Assembly (NCBI GenBank): GCA_902575725.1
Contig: CACGSS010000001.1
Span: forward strand, 1 to 64,000
DNA length: 64,000 nucleotides
DNA from: an uncultured Alphaproteobacteria bacterium
Lineage (GTDB): Bacteria; Pseudomonadota; Alphaproteobacteria; HIMB59
Direction: 5' to 3'
Below are positions 25,183-33,484 of the stretch, in pieces. The position numbers and the translations under genes are program-made. Numbering within the stretch: the stretch's first letter is position 1; every line of letters begins with the position of its first letter. Below the pieces are notes generated by a model. It did no database searches and was not told where the DNA came from. It saw nothing but the letters and a program-made list of their open reading frames with translations.

Positions 25183-26167
25183 CAAAAATTTTTTCAATGC
25201 CTTGAATAAAGTTGAACAAAAAGTTCCTCCGATTTGGTTTATGAGACAGGCAGGTCGATATCATAAGCATTACAGAAAATTAAAAGAAAGATATTCTTTT
25301 GAACAATTATGTAAAGAGCCTGAGCTTGCTTGTGAGGTAACTCTTGGACCTATTGTTGAATTCGATTTTGATGCTGCAATATTGTTTAGTGATATTCTTT
25401 TTCCTTTGGATTATTTAGGTATGAGTTTGAAGTTTAATCCTGGACCAATATTTGAAAAAAATTTAAGTTCAAAAATGATATCCGAATTTAATATTGATGA
25501 ATTTGAAAGTTTTATAGATTTTCAGAATATATCTCTGAAAATTATTAGAAATGAACTATCAAATGATAAGTCCTTAATTGGATTTACTGGTGGACCTATA
25601 ACCTTATACCATTTTGCAACGAGGAATAATCCTGTATCACAAGCACTATTTCAACAAAGCCTGCCCATTTTAGAAATGTTAATACAAAAAAATATACAAA
25701 TTCAGTTACAAAATGACATTGATTTGTTAATGATATTTGATACTGAAGCTAATAAACTAAATGATAAAGATTTTGATGAATTCGTTATTCCTTTTTTAAT
25801 TAAAATTTCAAATATTTATCCAAATAAAATTGGATATTTCACTAAAGAAATTTCTCAAACTAAATTTAATAAATTACAAAAATTAGAAAATTTAAAACTT
25901 ACAGTTCTAGGAACTAACTTGGAAGTTTTCACTGAATTACCAAAGACACATTTATCTTTGCAGGGAAATTTTTCAAATGATTTGTTAGCTATGGAGGACA
26001 CTAAATCCTTTTCTAATTACATTGATAAATATATTGAGAAATGTTTACAGAGTGAGCCATCTCATAGATCTGGCTGGATTGCTAGTCTCGATCACGGTGT
26101 AAAAAAAACTACTCCTGAGGCTAATGTTCATTTATTCATAGAAAAGATAAGAACTAAGTTATCATAA
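25151..26167 (+). CDS. hemE: Uroporphyrinogen decarboxylase
   Basis: Removes four carboxyl groups from uroporphyrinogen III to give coproporphyrinogen III. The signature PIWFMRQAGRYHKHYR is at about residues 27-42, then AAILFSDILFPLD, GFTGGPITLYHFATR and, at the end, GWIASLDHGVKKTTP. 338 residues from ATG 25151, which lies inside hemB; a TTG at 25166 would give a start closer to the family consensus. Part of the hemCBEHFJ operon. Confidence 0.95.
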   Translation: MELEILQNTYNKNFFNALNKVEQKVPPIWFMRQAGRYHKHYRKLKERYSFEQLCKEPELACEVTLGPIVEFDFDAAILFSDILFPLDYLGMSLKFNPGPIFEKNLSSKMISEFNIDEFESFIDFQNISLKIIRNELSNDKSLIGFTGGPITLYHFATRNNPVSQALFQQSLPILEMLIQKNIQIQLQNDIDLLMIFDTEANKLNDKDFDEFVIPFLIKISNIYPNKIGYFTKEISQTKFNKLQKLENLKLTVLGTNLEVFTELPKTHLSLQGNFSNDLLAMEDTKSFSNYIDKYIEKCLQSEPSHRSGWIASLDHGVKKTTPEANVHLFIEKIRTKLS

Positions 26168-26185
26168 AAATCGTAATGTGTTTCA

Positions 26186-27208
26186 ATGGCTTCATTCAAA
26201 GGTAATAAACTCTACGTTCATGGCTCTGGTCTTAAGACAGGTGTTCTGATCACAAATTTAGGAACGCCAGATGAACCAACTAAGTCGTCTTTAAAGAGTT
26301 ATTTAAAACAATTTCTTTCAGATGAACGTGTCATAGAAACACCAAAAGCTATTTGGTGGCCAATTCTTAATGGAATAGTTTTAAATACTCGACCAGCGAA
26401 GTCAGCTAAAAATTATAAATCTGTTTGGACAGAGGAAGGTTCACCTCTTCTATTCCACACAAAATCCCAACTATTGAAAATAAAAAAATTTATTAATAAG
26501 AAATATAAAAATATCGTATTTGATATTGGAATGCGTTATGGGAATCCTAGCATCTCTAAGGGTTTAAATAATCTTAGAAATCAAAATTGTGATCGTATTA
26601 TTATTTTACCTTTATACCCTCAATATTGTGCGGCTACAACGGGCTCAACATTTGATGCTGTTGCAGAAGAATTAAAAAGTTGGCGTTGGGTACCTTCTCT
26701 TCGTTTTATTGGCGGATATTACGAAAATGAACTTTATATTAAAGCTCTAAAAAATAGTATTGAAGAATTTTGGAATAAAAATTCAAAACCAAAAAAAATC
26801 ATATTTAGCTATCATGGTGTTCCAAAAAAATATTTAGACAAAGGGGATCCTTATCATTGTTTTTGTAGAAAAACTACTAGGTTGGTGGCAGAGACCATGG
26901 GCTTACCAGAGGAAAGTTACATGACTACATTTCAATCTAGATTTGGACCAGCAGAATGGCTTCAACCTTACACAGATAAAACTATAGAGAGCTTAGCAAA
27001 AAATGGTACAGACCACATTCATGTTATAAGTCCTGCTTTTTCCTCAGATTGTCTCGAGACAATAGAGGAACTTAACGAGGAAAATAGAGAAATATTCATG
27101 GAAAATGGTGGAAAGGAATTTGGATATATTCCTTGTCTAAATGATCGAGAAGATCATATACTCCTACTCACTTCGTTGATAGAAAACGAACTACATGGGT
27201 GGGTATGA
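26186..27208 (+). CDS. hemH: Ferrochelatase
   Basis: Inserts ferrous iron into protoporphyrin IX. Motifs: LITNLGTPDEPTKSSLKSYL (about 22-41), RYGNPSISKGL, LPLYPQYCAATTGST, the active-site SYHGVPKKYLDKGDPY (His about 211) and TFQSRFGPAEWLQPYT, then SPAFSSDCLETIEE with the conserved Glu cluster. 340 residues. It begins 18 bases after hemE and overlaps hemF (ATGA). The protein has a Cys-rich HCFCRKT segment, but I see no iron-sulfur cluster pattern. Confidence 0.96.
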   Translation: MASFKGNKLYVHGSGLKTGVLITNLGTPDEPTKSSLKSYLKQFLSDERVIETPKAIWWPILNGIVLNTRPAKSAKNYKSVWTEEGSPLLFHTKSQLLKIKKFINKKYKNIVFDIGMRYGNPSISKGLNNLRNQNCDRIIILPLYPQYCAATTGSTFDAVAEELKSWRWVPSLRFIGGYYENELYIKALKNSIEEFWNKNSKPKKIIFSYHGVPKKYLDKGDPYHCFCRKTTRLVAETMGLPEESYMTTFQSRFGPAEWLQPYTDKTIESLAKNGTDHIHVISPAFSSDCLETIEELNEENREIFMENGGKEFGYIPCLNDREDHILLLTSLIENELHGWV

Positions 27209-28020
27209 GTGATCAAATAAAAAATCAACAAACTAAAGCAGAAAAGTGGTTTCGAGAACTTCGAAACCAAATGGTTGGATCAATACAAAAGCTTGATGGG
27301 TCTAAATTTATAGAAAAAGAGTGGCAAAGACACGGTGGTGGTGGAGGTTTGATGTCCTTACTAAAAGGAGAAATATTTGAAAAAGTAGGAGTAAATATTT
27401 CAACAGTGCATGGTAATTTTAGTGAGGGATTTAGAAAATCAATGCCAGGAACCGAAGAGGATCCAAGCTTTTGGGCCAGTGGTATCTCAGTCGTAGCTCA
27501 CATGAAAAACCCGAAAATTGCAGCAGCTCATTTTAATACTAGGTACATAACAACAAAAGGAAAACAATGGTTTGGTGGTGGTTGTGATTTAACCCCTGCA
27601 ATACCTGAAAAATTAGAAACAGATAATTTTCATCAAGGTCTCCAACAAACATGTGATCAACATAATTCAACTTATTATGAAAAATTTAAAAAACAATGTG
27701 ATGAATACTTTTATTTAGAGCATCGAAAAGAAAGTAGAGGTATAGGAGGAATTTTTTTTGATTATATCAATACAGACTTTGAGAAGGATCTATCATTTAT
27801 AAAAGATGTTGGGCAATTCTTTGTTAATTTTGTAATTGAAAACTCAAAAAGGAAAAAAGATTTTAACTTTAATCAAGATGACTTGGATACTCTCTCAAAA
27901 AAAAGATCTCGTTACGTAGAATTTAATTTGCTTTATGATAGAGGTACATTATTTGGATTAAAAACTGGTGGTAATATTGATGCTATATTAATGTCAATGC
28001 CCCCAGAGGCTAAATGGTAA
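27205..28020 (+). CDS. hemF: Oxygen-dependent coproporphyrinogen III oxidase
   Basis: Converts coproporphyrinogen III to protoporphyrinogen IX using oxygen, so heme synthesis here is aerobic. The start is the ATG overlapping the hemH TGA; the family blocks WQRHGGGGGLMSLL, VSTVHGNFS-like (NISTVHGNFS), AAHFNTRYI, WFGGGCDLTPAI, HRKESRGIGGIFFDYI and RYVEFNLLYDRGTLFGL are all present. About 271 residues, a little shorter than E. coli HemF. Confidence 0.95.
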   Translation: MSDQIKNQQTKAEKWFRELRNQMVGSIQKLDGSKFIEKEWQRHGGGGGLMSLLKGEIFEKVGVNISTVHGNFSEGFRKSMPGTEEDPSFWASGISVVAHMKNPKIAAAHFNTRYITTKGKQWFGGGCDLTPAIPEKLETDNFHQGLQQTCDQHNSTYYEKFKKQCDEYFYLEHRKESRGIGGIFFDYINTDFEKDLSFIKDVGQFFVNFVIENSKRKKDFNFNQDDLDTLSKKRSRYVEFNLLYDRGTLFGLKTGGNIDAILMSMPPEAKW

Positions 28021-28024
28021 CGCA

Positions 28025-28441
28025 ATGTATGAGTTATTAAAAATTTTACATATCATATCTTTTGTATCATGGTTTGCTGGGTTATTTTATTTACCAAGAC
28101 TTTTTGTTTACCATGTAGAAAACATAACCAATCCTGAAATGAATAGTGTATTTCAAAAAATGGAATATAAATTGCTAAAAATTATAATGAACCCAGCAAT
28201 GATATTGACTTGGGTATTTGGTTTAGCCCTTATCCATTATGTAGGTTTTGAATTATGGCTTTTTTTGAAAATTATATTAGTTCTTATTCTCTCTGCATTT
28301 CATATGTATTTAAGTAAAATTAGAAAAAGTTTAGAGAGTAATTTTAGAGACTATACCTCAAAATATCTAAGAATTATCAATGAGGTGCCTACTGTTCTTC
28401 TAATTTTAATTGTAATACTTGTAGTTGTAAGACCTTTTTAA
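28025..28441 (+). CDS. hemJ: Protoporphyrinogen oxidase HemJ
   Basis: 138-residue integral membrane protein with four predicted helices. The HemJ signature is visible: LLKILHIISFVSWFAGLFYLPRLFVYH (about 3-29) with the conserved His and Arg, a central MTWVFGL-like helix (here ILTWVFGL) and the C-terminal EVPTVLLILIVILVVVRPF. HemJ oxidises protoporphyrinogen IX, the step between hemF and hemH. It lies 4 bases after hemF, which supports the assignment. Confidence 0.93.
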   Translation: MYELLKILHIISFVSWFAGLFYLPRLFVYHVENITNPEMNSVFQKMEYKLLKIIMNPAMILTWVFGLALIHYVGFELWLFLKIILVLILSAFHMYLSKIRKSLESNFRDYTSKYLRIINEVPTVLLILIVILVVVRPF

Positions 28442-28445
28442 TTTT

Positions 28446-29792
28446 ATGGATCTTACCCAAGGGGATATAAAGAAACAATTAATCGGTATGGCTGTTCCAG
28501 CAGGAACAGGTCTTTTGTTTTACACTCTGTACAATGTAGTAGATACTTTTTATGCAGGTCTCATAAGCACAGAGGCTATTGCAGGCTTATCAATATCTTA
28601 CCCCTTGTATTTTATTTTATTAGCCTTCGCTGTAGGTTTTGGACAAGGCACCACAGCTCTTGTTTCAATAGCTATTGGCAAAAAAAAATTTAATGAGGCA
28701 ATTAAGATACATACTCAAGCTTTAGTTATCACTTTATTGGTTTCATTAGCCATAGGGCTAACAACCTTTCTATTATCTAGACCTGTATTTTTATATTTTG
28801 GGGCAGAGGGTATTTTTCTTAACAATGGTCTAAGGTACATAAAAGTACTCTCAATTGGTGCTCCAATTTTTATTGTTTCTTTTGTCGTTAATTCTCTTTT
28901 ATATGCACAAGGAGATACAAAAAAAAATAGAAATGCATTAATCATAAGCTTTTTTATTAATTTAATATTTAGTCCTTTCTTATCTTTAGGTTACGGTCCT
29001 TTTCCTGCATTGGGAACTCTCGGCATAGCTCTTGCAACAGTCATATCTCAACTATTTCATTTTTTCTTTTTAAGCTATTATGCTATTCGCAGTCCTTTGT
29101 TTAAGTATTTCAATTACAATTATATTTGGCTAGAAACTAAATTCGTATTAAGAATTTTAAGACAATCTATACCCTCTAGTATGAATATGTTCATGATTGC
29201 AGTTGGTTTCTTTATTATGCAAAAGTTTGTTACAAGTTATGGTGCCTCAGCCAGTGCGGCTTATGGTATAGCTTTAAGAATTGAGCAGATTATTTTATTA
29301 CCTGCCATAGGATTTAGTAGTGCTTTATTAAGTATGGTAGGACAAAATTTTGGTTCAAAGAATTTTGATAGAATTTATGAGGCTTTTTTAATTTCATTAA
29401 GGTTATCTATGACAATGATGATTTTTGGAGCACTAGTGCTTATATTTGCGGGTGAAAGAATTGCTAGTTTTTTTTCAAGAGACAGTGAAGTGATAATTAT
29501 TGCTGGTAGTTACTTGTTTATGGTAGCGTTTTTGGCTTTTATATATCAGGTTATTGATAGGTGTGATTCTGTACTTTCTGGTTTAAGAAAACCTTCTGTA
29601 AATGTGTTCTACACTTTTATTAGATTGGTATTTCTTCCCCCATTTGTAATTTATTTATTTTCTGAGACTCTTGAAAAAGGCCTAATTGGTGTTTGGTGGG
29701 CTATATTCTTTACAAATTTACTTGGCTCAGTGTTTGTTTTTTTTCATATGAAATATTTATTTAAAAAGGAATCCAGTATCTTAATAAATTAA
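28446..29792 (+). CDS. MATE family efflux transporter
   Basis: 448 residues with about twelve membrane helices and the MATE features VPAGTGLLFYTLYNVVDTFYAG (helix 1), GFGQGTTALVSIAIGKKKFNEA and VGQNFGSKNFDRI. It probably exports drugs or metabolites by cation antiport. It begins 4 bases after hemJ and ends in a TTAA shared with the convergent DUF2721 gene. Co-transcription with heme genes may be incidental; a porphyrin substrate is only a possibility. Confidence 0.88.
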   Translation: MDLTQGDIKKQLIGMAVPAGTGLLFYTLYNVVDTFYAGLISTEAIAGLSISYPLYFILLAFAVGFGQGTTALVSIAIGKKKFNEAIKIHTQALVITLLVSLAIGLTTFLLSRPVFLYFGAEGIFLNNGLRYIKVLSIGAPIFIVSFVVNSLLYAQGDTKKNRNALIISFFINLIFSPFLSLGYGPFPALGTLGIALATVISQLFHFFFLSYYAIRSPLFKYFNYNYIWLETKFVLRILRQSIPSSMNMFMIAVGFFIMQKFVTSYGASASAAYGIALRIEQIILLPAIGFSSALLSMVGQNFGSKNFDRIYEAFLISLRLSMTMMIFGALVLIFAGERIASFFSRDSEVIIIAGSYLFMVAFLAFIYQVIDRCDSVLSGLRKPSVNVFYTFIRLVFLPPFVIYLFSETLEKGLIGVWWAIFFTNLLGSVFVFFHMKYLFKKESSILIN

Positions 29793-30202
29793 CTAAAATC
29801 TTTCAGATCTTCCAAATGCTTGCTAAGAGCTTTAGTAGATAATTGTATCTCATAGATAAATAACATTATAGCTATAGAAAATATCAATATCCCTAAACCA
29901 AAAAAGTTTAAGGCTAAGTCATAAATCTTGATATAGCTAAAAAAAATAGATATTAAATTCAGCAAAAAGCTGATCCCAGAGAGGGTTTGAACAGACCTAA
30001 CTAATGTTAAACGGGTTGTAAGTACTTTAATTTGATCTAAGTGATGTTGAGCGACATTGCTAGTTGGTCTATTTGTAATTATTGTGTCATGTATCTTTCT
30101 GATTAATGAAGCAAGAGAAGTATATCTATTACCAAATGATATCATCATTAAAGGTATAGCTGGAAACAAAAGTGCTGGATAAAGTGTTGTGAAGCTTGGC
30201 AT
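29789..30202 (-). CDS. DUF2721 family membrane protein
   Basis: 137 residues: an N-terminal membrane helix (YPALLFPAIPLMMISFGNRY), a cytoplasmic segment with SLASLIRKIHD and two C-terminal helices. This order and the R-x-x-LIR motif fit DUF2721, a family of unknown function. The stop shares TTAA with the convergent MATE gene. The upstream region contains long inverted repeats. Confidence 0.75.
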   Translation of the reverse strand: MPSFTTLYPALLFPAIPLMMISFGNRYTSLASLIRKIHDTIITNRPTSNVAQHHLDQIKVLTTRLTLVRSVQTLSGISFLLNLISIFFSYIKIYDLALNFFGLGILIFSIAIMLFIYEIQLSTKALSKHLEDLKDFS

Positions 30203-30400
30203 ACTTTTAATGGAGCAGTTTGTTATAACTAGGAGGGAATAACTAAGAATCTATGTCAACACGGAGTTAATCGAAACTTTTAAAAACTGCTCCTAATAAA
30301 TTTATACATAATATTTTAAAAAAAACTCGTGTTATGATTGCATAACAACTATGCAACTTATAGACAGCTGATTAAATAATTTGTAAATAAAAACTAATAA
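30203..30400. other. 198-base intergenic region with nested inverted repeats
   Basis: Between the DUF2721 start and the lysE-like stop, GGAGCAGTTT (30212-30221) pairs with AAACTGCTCC (30284-30293), enclosing two short hairpins (GTTAT 30222-30226 with ATAAC 30239-30243; AGTT 30265-30268 with AACT 30275-30278). Further on, GTTATG (30331-30336) pairs with CATAAC (30341-30346) and TTGCAT (30338-30343) with ATGCAA (30351-30356), an alternating pair. A structured 5' leader or operator for the DUF2721 gene, or a small RNA, is possible. Confidence 0.4.
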
Positions 30401-31012
30401 TCAAATTATTTCCATGAAAATAATCGATAAGGTAAGTATAAGCAAATAAAGAATAATTATTATGTTAACTAATTTCCAAACTTGTTTGTTTAAAAAATAT
30501 AATCTTAGTGATTGAGCACCATAGCCTAAAAAATAAAAAAAAATAAATGACGCTAGACTTGCACCTAATCCAAATAAAATCTTGTCATAAATAGTTAGAA
30601 AATTTTTTGATAAATTTCCTAAAATAAAGACAGTGTCTGAGTAAACGTGTGGGTTTAAAAAAGTAAAAGCAAGTGTCTGGAGAGCTATTTTTGACTTTGA
30701 TGTTTGTGTATGTGTTTGTGAAAATACAATATCATGTTTAAATGTTTTTATTTTCGACCATATAAAATTTAAAAGAAAGAGGACAAGCCCTATAGATAAT
30801 AATAAATTTATTAGATCATTGATGAAATTTTTAATAAAGTGAAATATGAAAATTCCAAAAAAAATCAATAAGAAATCACCAACAATACATATTGAAGTTA
30901 CTAAAAAAATATTATTTTTTTTTATACCTTGCTCTATAACAAATAAATTTTGAGCACCTATAGCAAGTATTAAACTTAAACCTGTTGAAAAACCAAAAAT
31001 TAACTCGTTCAT
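30401..31012 (-). CDS. LysE/ArgO-type amino-acid exporter
   Basis: 203 residues with six predicted helices. The N-terminal block STGLSLILAIGAQNLFVIEQGIK (about 9-31) and the LNPHVYSDTVFILG motif (about 116-129) are characteristic of LysE/ArgO, which export lysine or arginine. No LysR-type regulator lies beside it. The start is ATG; the next 130 bases upstream are non-coding apart from a tiny ORF. Confidence 0.88.
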   Translation of the reverse strand: MNELIFGFSTGLSLILAIGAQNLFVIEQGIKKNNIFLVTSICIVGDFLLIFFGIFIFHFIKNFINDLINLLLSIGLVLFLLNFIWSKIKTFKHDIVFSQTHTQTSKSKIALQTLAFTFLNPHVYSDTVFILGNLSKNFLTIYDKILFGLGASLASFIFFYFLGYGAQSLRLYFLNKQVWKLVNIIIILYLLILTLSIIFMEII

Positions 31013-31070
31013 GACAATTTTGCACAGTTTATATACTTTACACCTAAAATCTATTTAGTAAGTTTGTGTG

Positions 31071-31160
31071 ATGAAAGTTTTTGTTGGTGGAGTATTTTTT
31101 GCTTTAATATTTATTTTTGTTGTAACTGATGGTTTTGTAAAAATTAGTCTACCTCTGTAA
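31071..31160 (+). CDS. Possible 29-residue membrane peptide
   Basis: An ATG at 31071 opens a 29-codon frame that is a single hydrophobic helix (VFFALIFIFVVTDG) with a charged start. It follows directly after the divergent lysE-like gene and its 3' end overlaps, antisense, the stop of the TAXI-like gene. There is no strong ribosome-binding site. In DNA this AT-rich a hydrophobic short ORF can arise by chance. Confidence 0.25.
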   Translation: MKVFVGGVFFALIFIFVVTDGFVKISLPL

Positions 31161-31725
31161 ACCCTCTTCTTTTACCACTACTCCACTCATCACTAAATTT
31201 TAAAGTCCCTAAGTGTAATGGTATTTTTTCTTTAACAATTAGATTATTTTCTGAAAATTCAAAAAAAGATTTATGAAGATAGCGAAACTCAAGCAAATGA
31301 TTCATAATTCCAAAGTTTATATCCTTAATCACATTAGGATCAACATTCTGGTTTGAAATAAAAACATAATCATTATCTGCGGGAAAATTTAAAATTGAAC
31401 GAAGCGATAAATTAGAGGGACGATTGAGTAAATCTGATTTTTTAATAATTGCATATTGAAATTGATTTTGTTCAATTTTTTTAATTATTTCATCCACGCT
31501 ATCATCAAGGCGTGTATTGCATTCTAATGTGTTAGAGCCACCATAACTATGAGATATTTCAAGTTCCCTGTCCAATACTTTGCAAATACTTTTAGCTAGA
31601 ATGTATTCTGTTCCCAATGTAGAACGAATCATGATTGTTAAAGAAATATCTTGAGAAAGGGCATACAATAAATTCGTTTTAAGAAATAATATTACCATAA
31701 AAGAAAATATTACTTTTAAATACAT
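31144..31725 (-). CDS. TAXI-like periplasmic protein (divergent, short)
   Basis: 193 residues with an N-terminal signal peptide (FSFMVILFLKTNLLYA). The mature start, SLTIMIRSTLGTEYILAKSICKVLD, followed by GGSNTLECNTRLDDSVDEIIKKI and QFQYAIIKKSDLL, resembles the first lobe of TAXI-family TRAP solute-binding proteins (ICRLVN and IRAGELDFGIVQSD patterns). The family is normally about 320 residues, so this would be a reduced form. No TRAP membrane subunits are near. Family placement is tentative. Confidence 0.5.
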   Translation of the reverse strand: MYLKVIFSFMVILFLKTNLLYALSQDISLTIMIRSTLGTEYILAKSICKVLDRELEISHSYGGSNTLECNTRLDDSVDEIIKKIEQNQFQYAIIKKSDLLNRPSNLSLRSILNFPADNDYVFISNQNVDPNVIKDINFGIMNHLLEFRYLHKSFFEFSENNLIVKEKIPLHLGTLKFSDEWSSGKRRGFTEVD

Positions 31726-31771
31726 AGATTACTTTTAACATAAAACATTCTAAATTGTTAAATAGAATTAA

Positions 31772-32485
31772 ATGCCAAATTTTTCAACTATTGCATTAAT
31801 AGCTTGTTTTGCATACGCCATTGAAAGTATTTTTGGTTTTGGTGGTACGATAATCTTTCTGGGAATTAGTGGATTTTTCTTTGACTTTAATTCTTTGTTA
31901 AAGCTTGCAATGATTGTTGGGCTATCCTCCGGTTTAGCTGTTTTAATTCAATCATACAAATATGTCTCTTTAAAACATCTGATAAAAATTTTAATTTATA
32001 CAATTCCTGGTGCATTAATTGGAACATATTTTATCAGTTATTTTGCATCAGATATTTTAATAAAAATATTTGCATTAATTTTAATTATTTATGGATGTTT
32101 CAACTTATTTTTTCCTGATATTAGGTTTCCTCAATTCTTGAAAAATTTTTTTGTAATTCTAGGTGGATTTATTCAAGGAATTTATACTATTGGAGGACCA
32201 TTTGTATTAATGGGGTATAAAGATTATTTCTCCTCAAAACAAGAGTTGCGATCAACTATGGCTGGATATTTTTTTATTATTAACTCTTTGAGAGCAATAT
32301 TTTTTATGTTTTTAGGAGGTAGCTATTTAGAGATAGTGAAAATATACTATACAATAGCTCTTTTAGTTATGTTAAGTGTTTGGCTGGGTTATTTCATACA
32401 TAAACAAATACCGGAAATCCTATTTAAAAGACTTATTATTATTGCTATCACTTTGATAGGAATATTTATTTTATTTACAAAATGA
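31772..32485 (+). CDS. TauE/SafE family membrane transporter
   Basis: 237 residues with about eight predicted helices. The motif GFGGTIIFLGISGFFFDF (about 22-39) and the second repeat GGFIQGIYTIGGPFVLMGY (about 131-149) are the TauE/SafE pair, a family linked to export of sulfite, sulfoacetate and other organic anions. It overlaps the next gene by 4 bases (ATGA), so the two are translated together. Confidence 0.85.
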   Translation: MPNFSTIALIACFAYAIESIFGFGGTIIFLGISGFFFDFNSLLKLAMIVGLSSGLAVLIQSYKYVSLKHLIKILIYTIPGALIGTYFISYFASDILIKIFALILIIYGCFNLFFPDIRFPQFLKNFFVILGGFIQGIYTIGGPFVLMGYKDYFSSKQELRSTMAGYFFIINSLRAIFFMFLGGSYLEIVKIYYTIALLVMLSVWLGYFIHKQIPEILFKRLIIIAITLIGIFILFTK

Positions 32486-33195
32486 TCGACTGGGAACCAT
32501 ATGGACCTATTTACTCTGTAGCTCCTGGAATAAAAAAAATTAAAGACCTTCCAATTATTGAATTTGATGAGCATGAAGAAAGATATTTAAGTTTGAAAAA
32601 AAAATGTAAAGAAAATATTTTTATTGATGATTGTTTTACAAAAGAAATTGATTTAGCTGTATGCGAGAAGTTTAATTCTATATTAAAAAAAGAATATCCA
32701 TCTAAAAACTCTAACTTTAATAACTTTGTAGAACTTGGTTATAATATTCAAGAGGATATAGCCATTTTTCACAGATGTAACAAACTTATAGCTTTACATG
32801 TTTCATTTCCCTCTGTTTGGGTGCCTAAAGAAAAAATTGGTCTTAGCTTTGCTCAAATCCATCAACCTGTACCAGGCATGGAAAATTTTTTAAAAAATGA
32901 TGATAAATATGTTCAGATGATGGTTGAAGCAACAACTCCTATTATAAGATATGTTTGGGGAGAACATTATGGTTATTATTTATGTGAGCATGAACCTTTG
33001 CAAGAAAGTGTAAAAGTGATGCACACAGAAAGACAGACTTTTATTGGAATTCCAGAGAGTGATATTGGTATTTTCTTAATTCGAAAGAAAGTGATGTTTT
33101 ATGATGACACAACAAATGATTTTAAGGATTGGTATAAAAGGCAAGTCAGATCTATGACAGAGGATCAAAAAATTTATAAGATAAAAAGAATCTGA
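32482..33195 (+). CDS. DUF3445 family protein (heme-dependent oxidative demethylase-like)
   Basis: 237 residues. The block LHVSFPSVWVPKEKIGLSF followed by AQIHQPVPGMENFL (about 110-142) and HTERQTFIGIPESDIGIFLIRK (about 176-197) match the conserved FPSRW..EKxG..IHxPVPG and ERQTLxRLPxTGAxxFxIR pattern of DUF3445. Characterised relatives are heme-dependent oxidative N-demethylases and subunits of dimethylamine monooxygenase. It is shorter than those, and no reductase partner is adjacent. Coupled to the TauE-like gene upstream. The function is inferred from the family. Confidence 0.6.
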   Translation: MIDWEPYGPIYSVAPGIKKIKDLPIIEFDEHEERYLSLKKKCKENIFIDDCFTKEIDLAVCEKFNSILKKEYPSKNSNFNNFVELGYNIQEDIAIFHRCNKLIALHVSFPSVWVPKEKIGLSFAQIHQPVPGMENFLKNDDKYVQMMVEATTPIIRYVWGEHYGYYLCEHEPLQESVKVMHTERQTFIGIPESDIGIFLIRKKVMFYDDTTNDFKDWYKRQVRSMTEDQKIYKIKRI

Positions 33196-33242
33196 GTCGA
33201 TACTAGCGATCGAAAAAATTAATATATTTGAAGGTAATCAGA

Positions 33243-33428
33243 TTACTTTTCCTGATTTCCCTCAGCTGGAGCATTTGGATCTGTAAGGCGCTCTAATTCG
33301 GCTAACTCTTCTGCTTCTCTTTTTGCTTCTCTTTTAGCCTTTTTAGCGGCAAGTTTTTCTTGGCGCTTACGCTCTTTCTCCATAGCTCTTTCACCAGCTT
33401 TTGATTTATAGTCAAAGTGAAGTCCCAT
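33243..33428 (-). CDS. Small highly charged helical protein
   Basis: 61 residues. After MGLHFDYKSKAGERAM comes an Ala/Lys/Glu/Arg-rich helix (about 16-48) and a short acidic tail with PNAPAEG. I do not recognise a named family; similar short charged proteins are widespread in alphaproteobacteria. It starts with ATG, has its own gaps on both sides, and is convergent with the DUF3445 gene. Confidence 0.6.
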   Translation of the reverse strand: MGLHFDYKSKAGERAMEKERKRQEKLAAKKAKREAKREAEELAELERLTDPNAPAEGNQEK

Positions 33429-33484
33429 AAAAAGATTATATCAGAATTTTTTTGATACTAAAGTTTCACTTCATTGAATATTTA

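Noticed and set aside
30251..30270. Tiny leader-peptide frame (five codons) after AGGAGGG in the intergenic region
   Set aside because: Spacing from the AGGAGG is too long and no plus-strand gene follows, so an attenuator peptide is unlikely.
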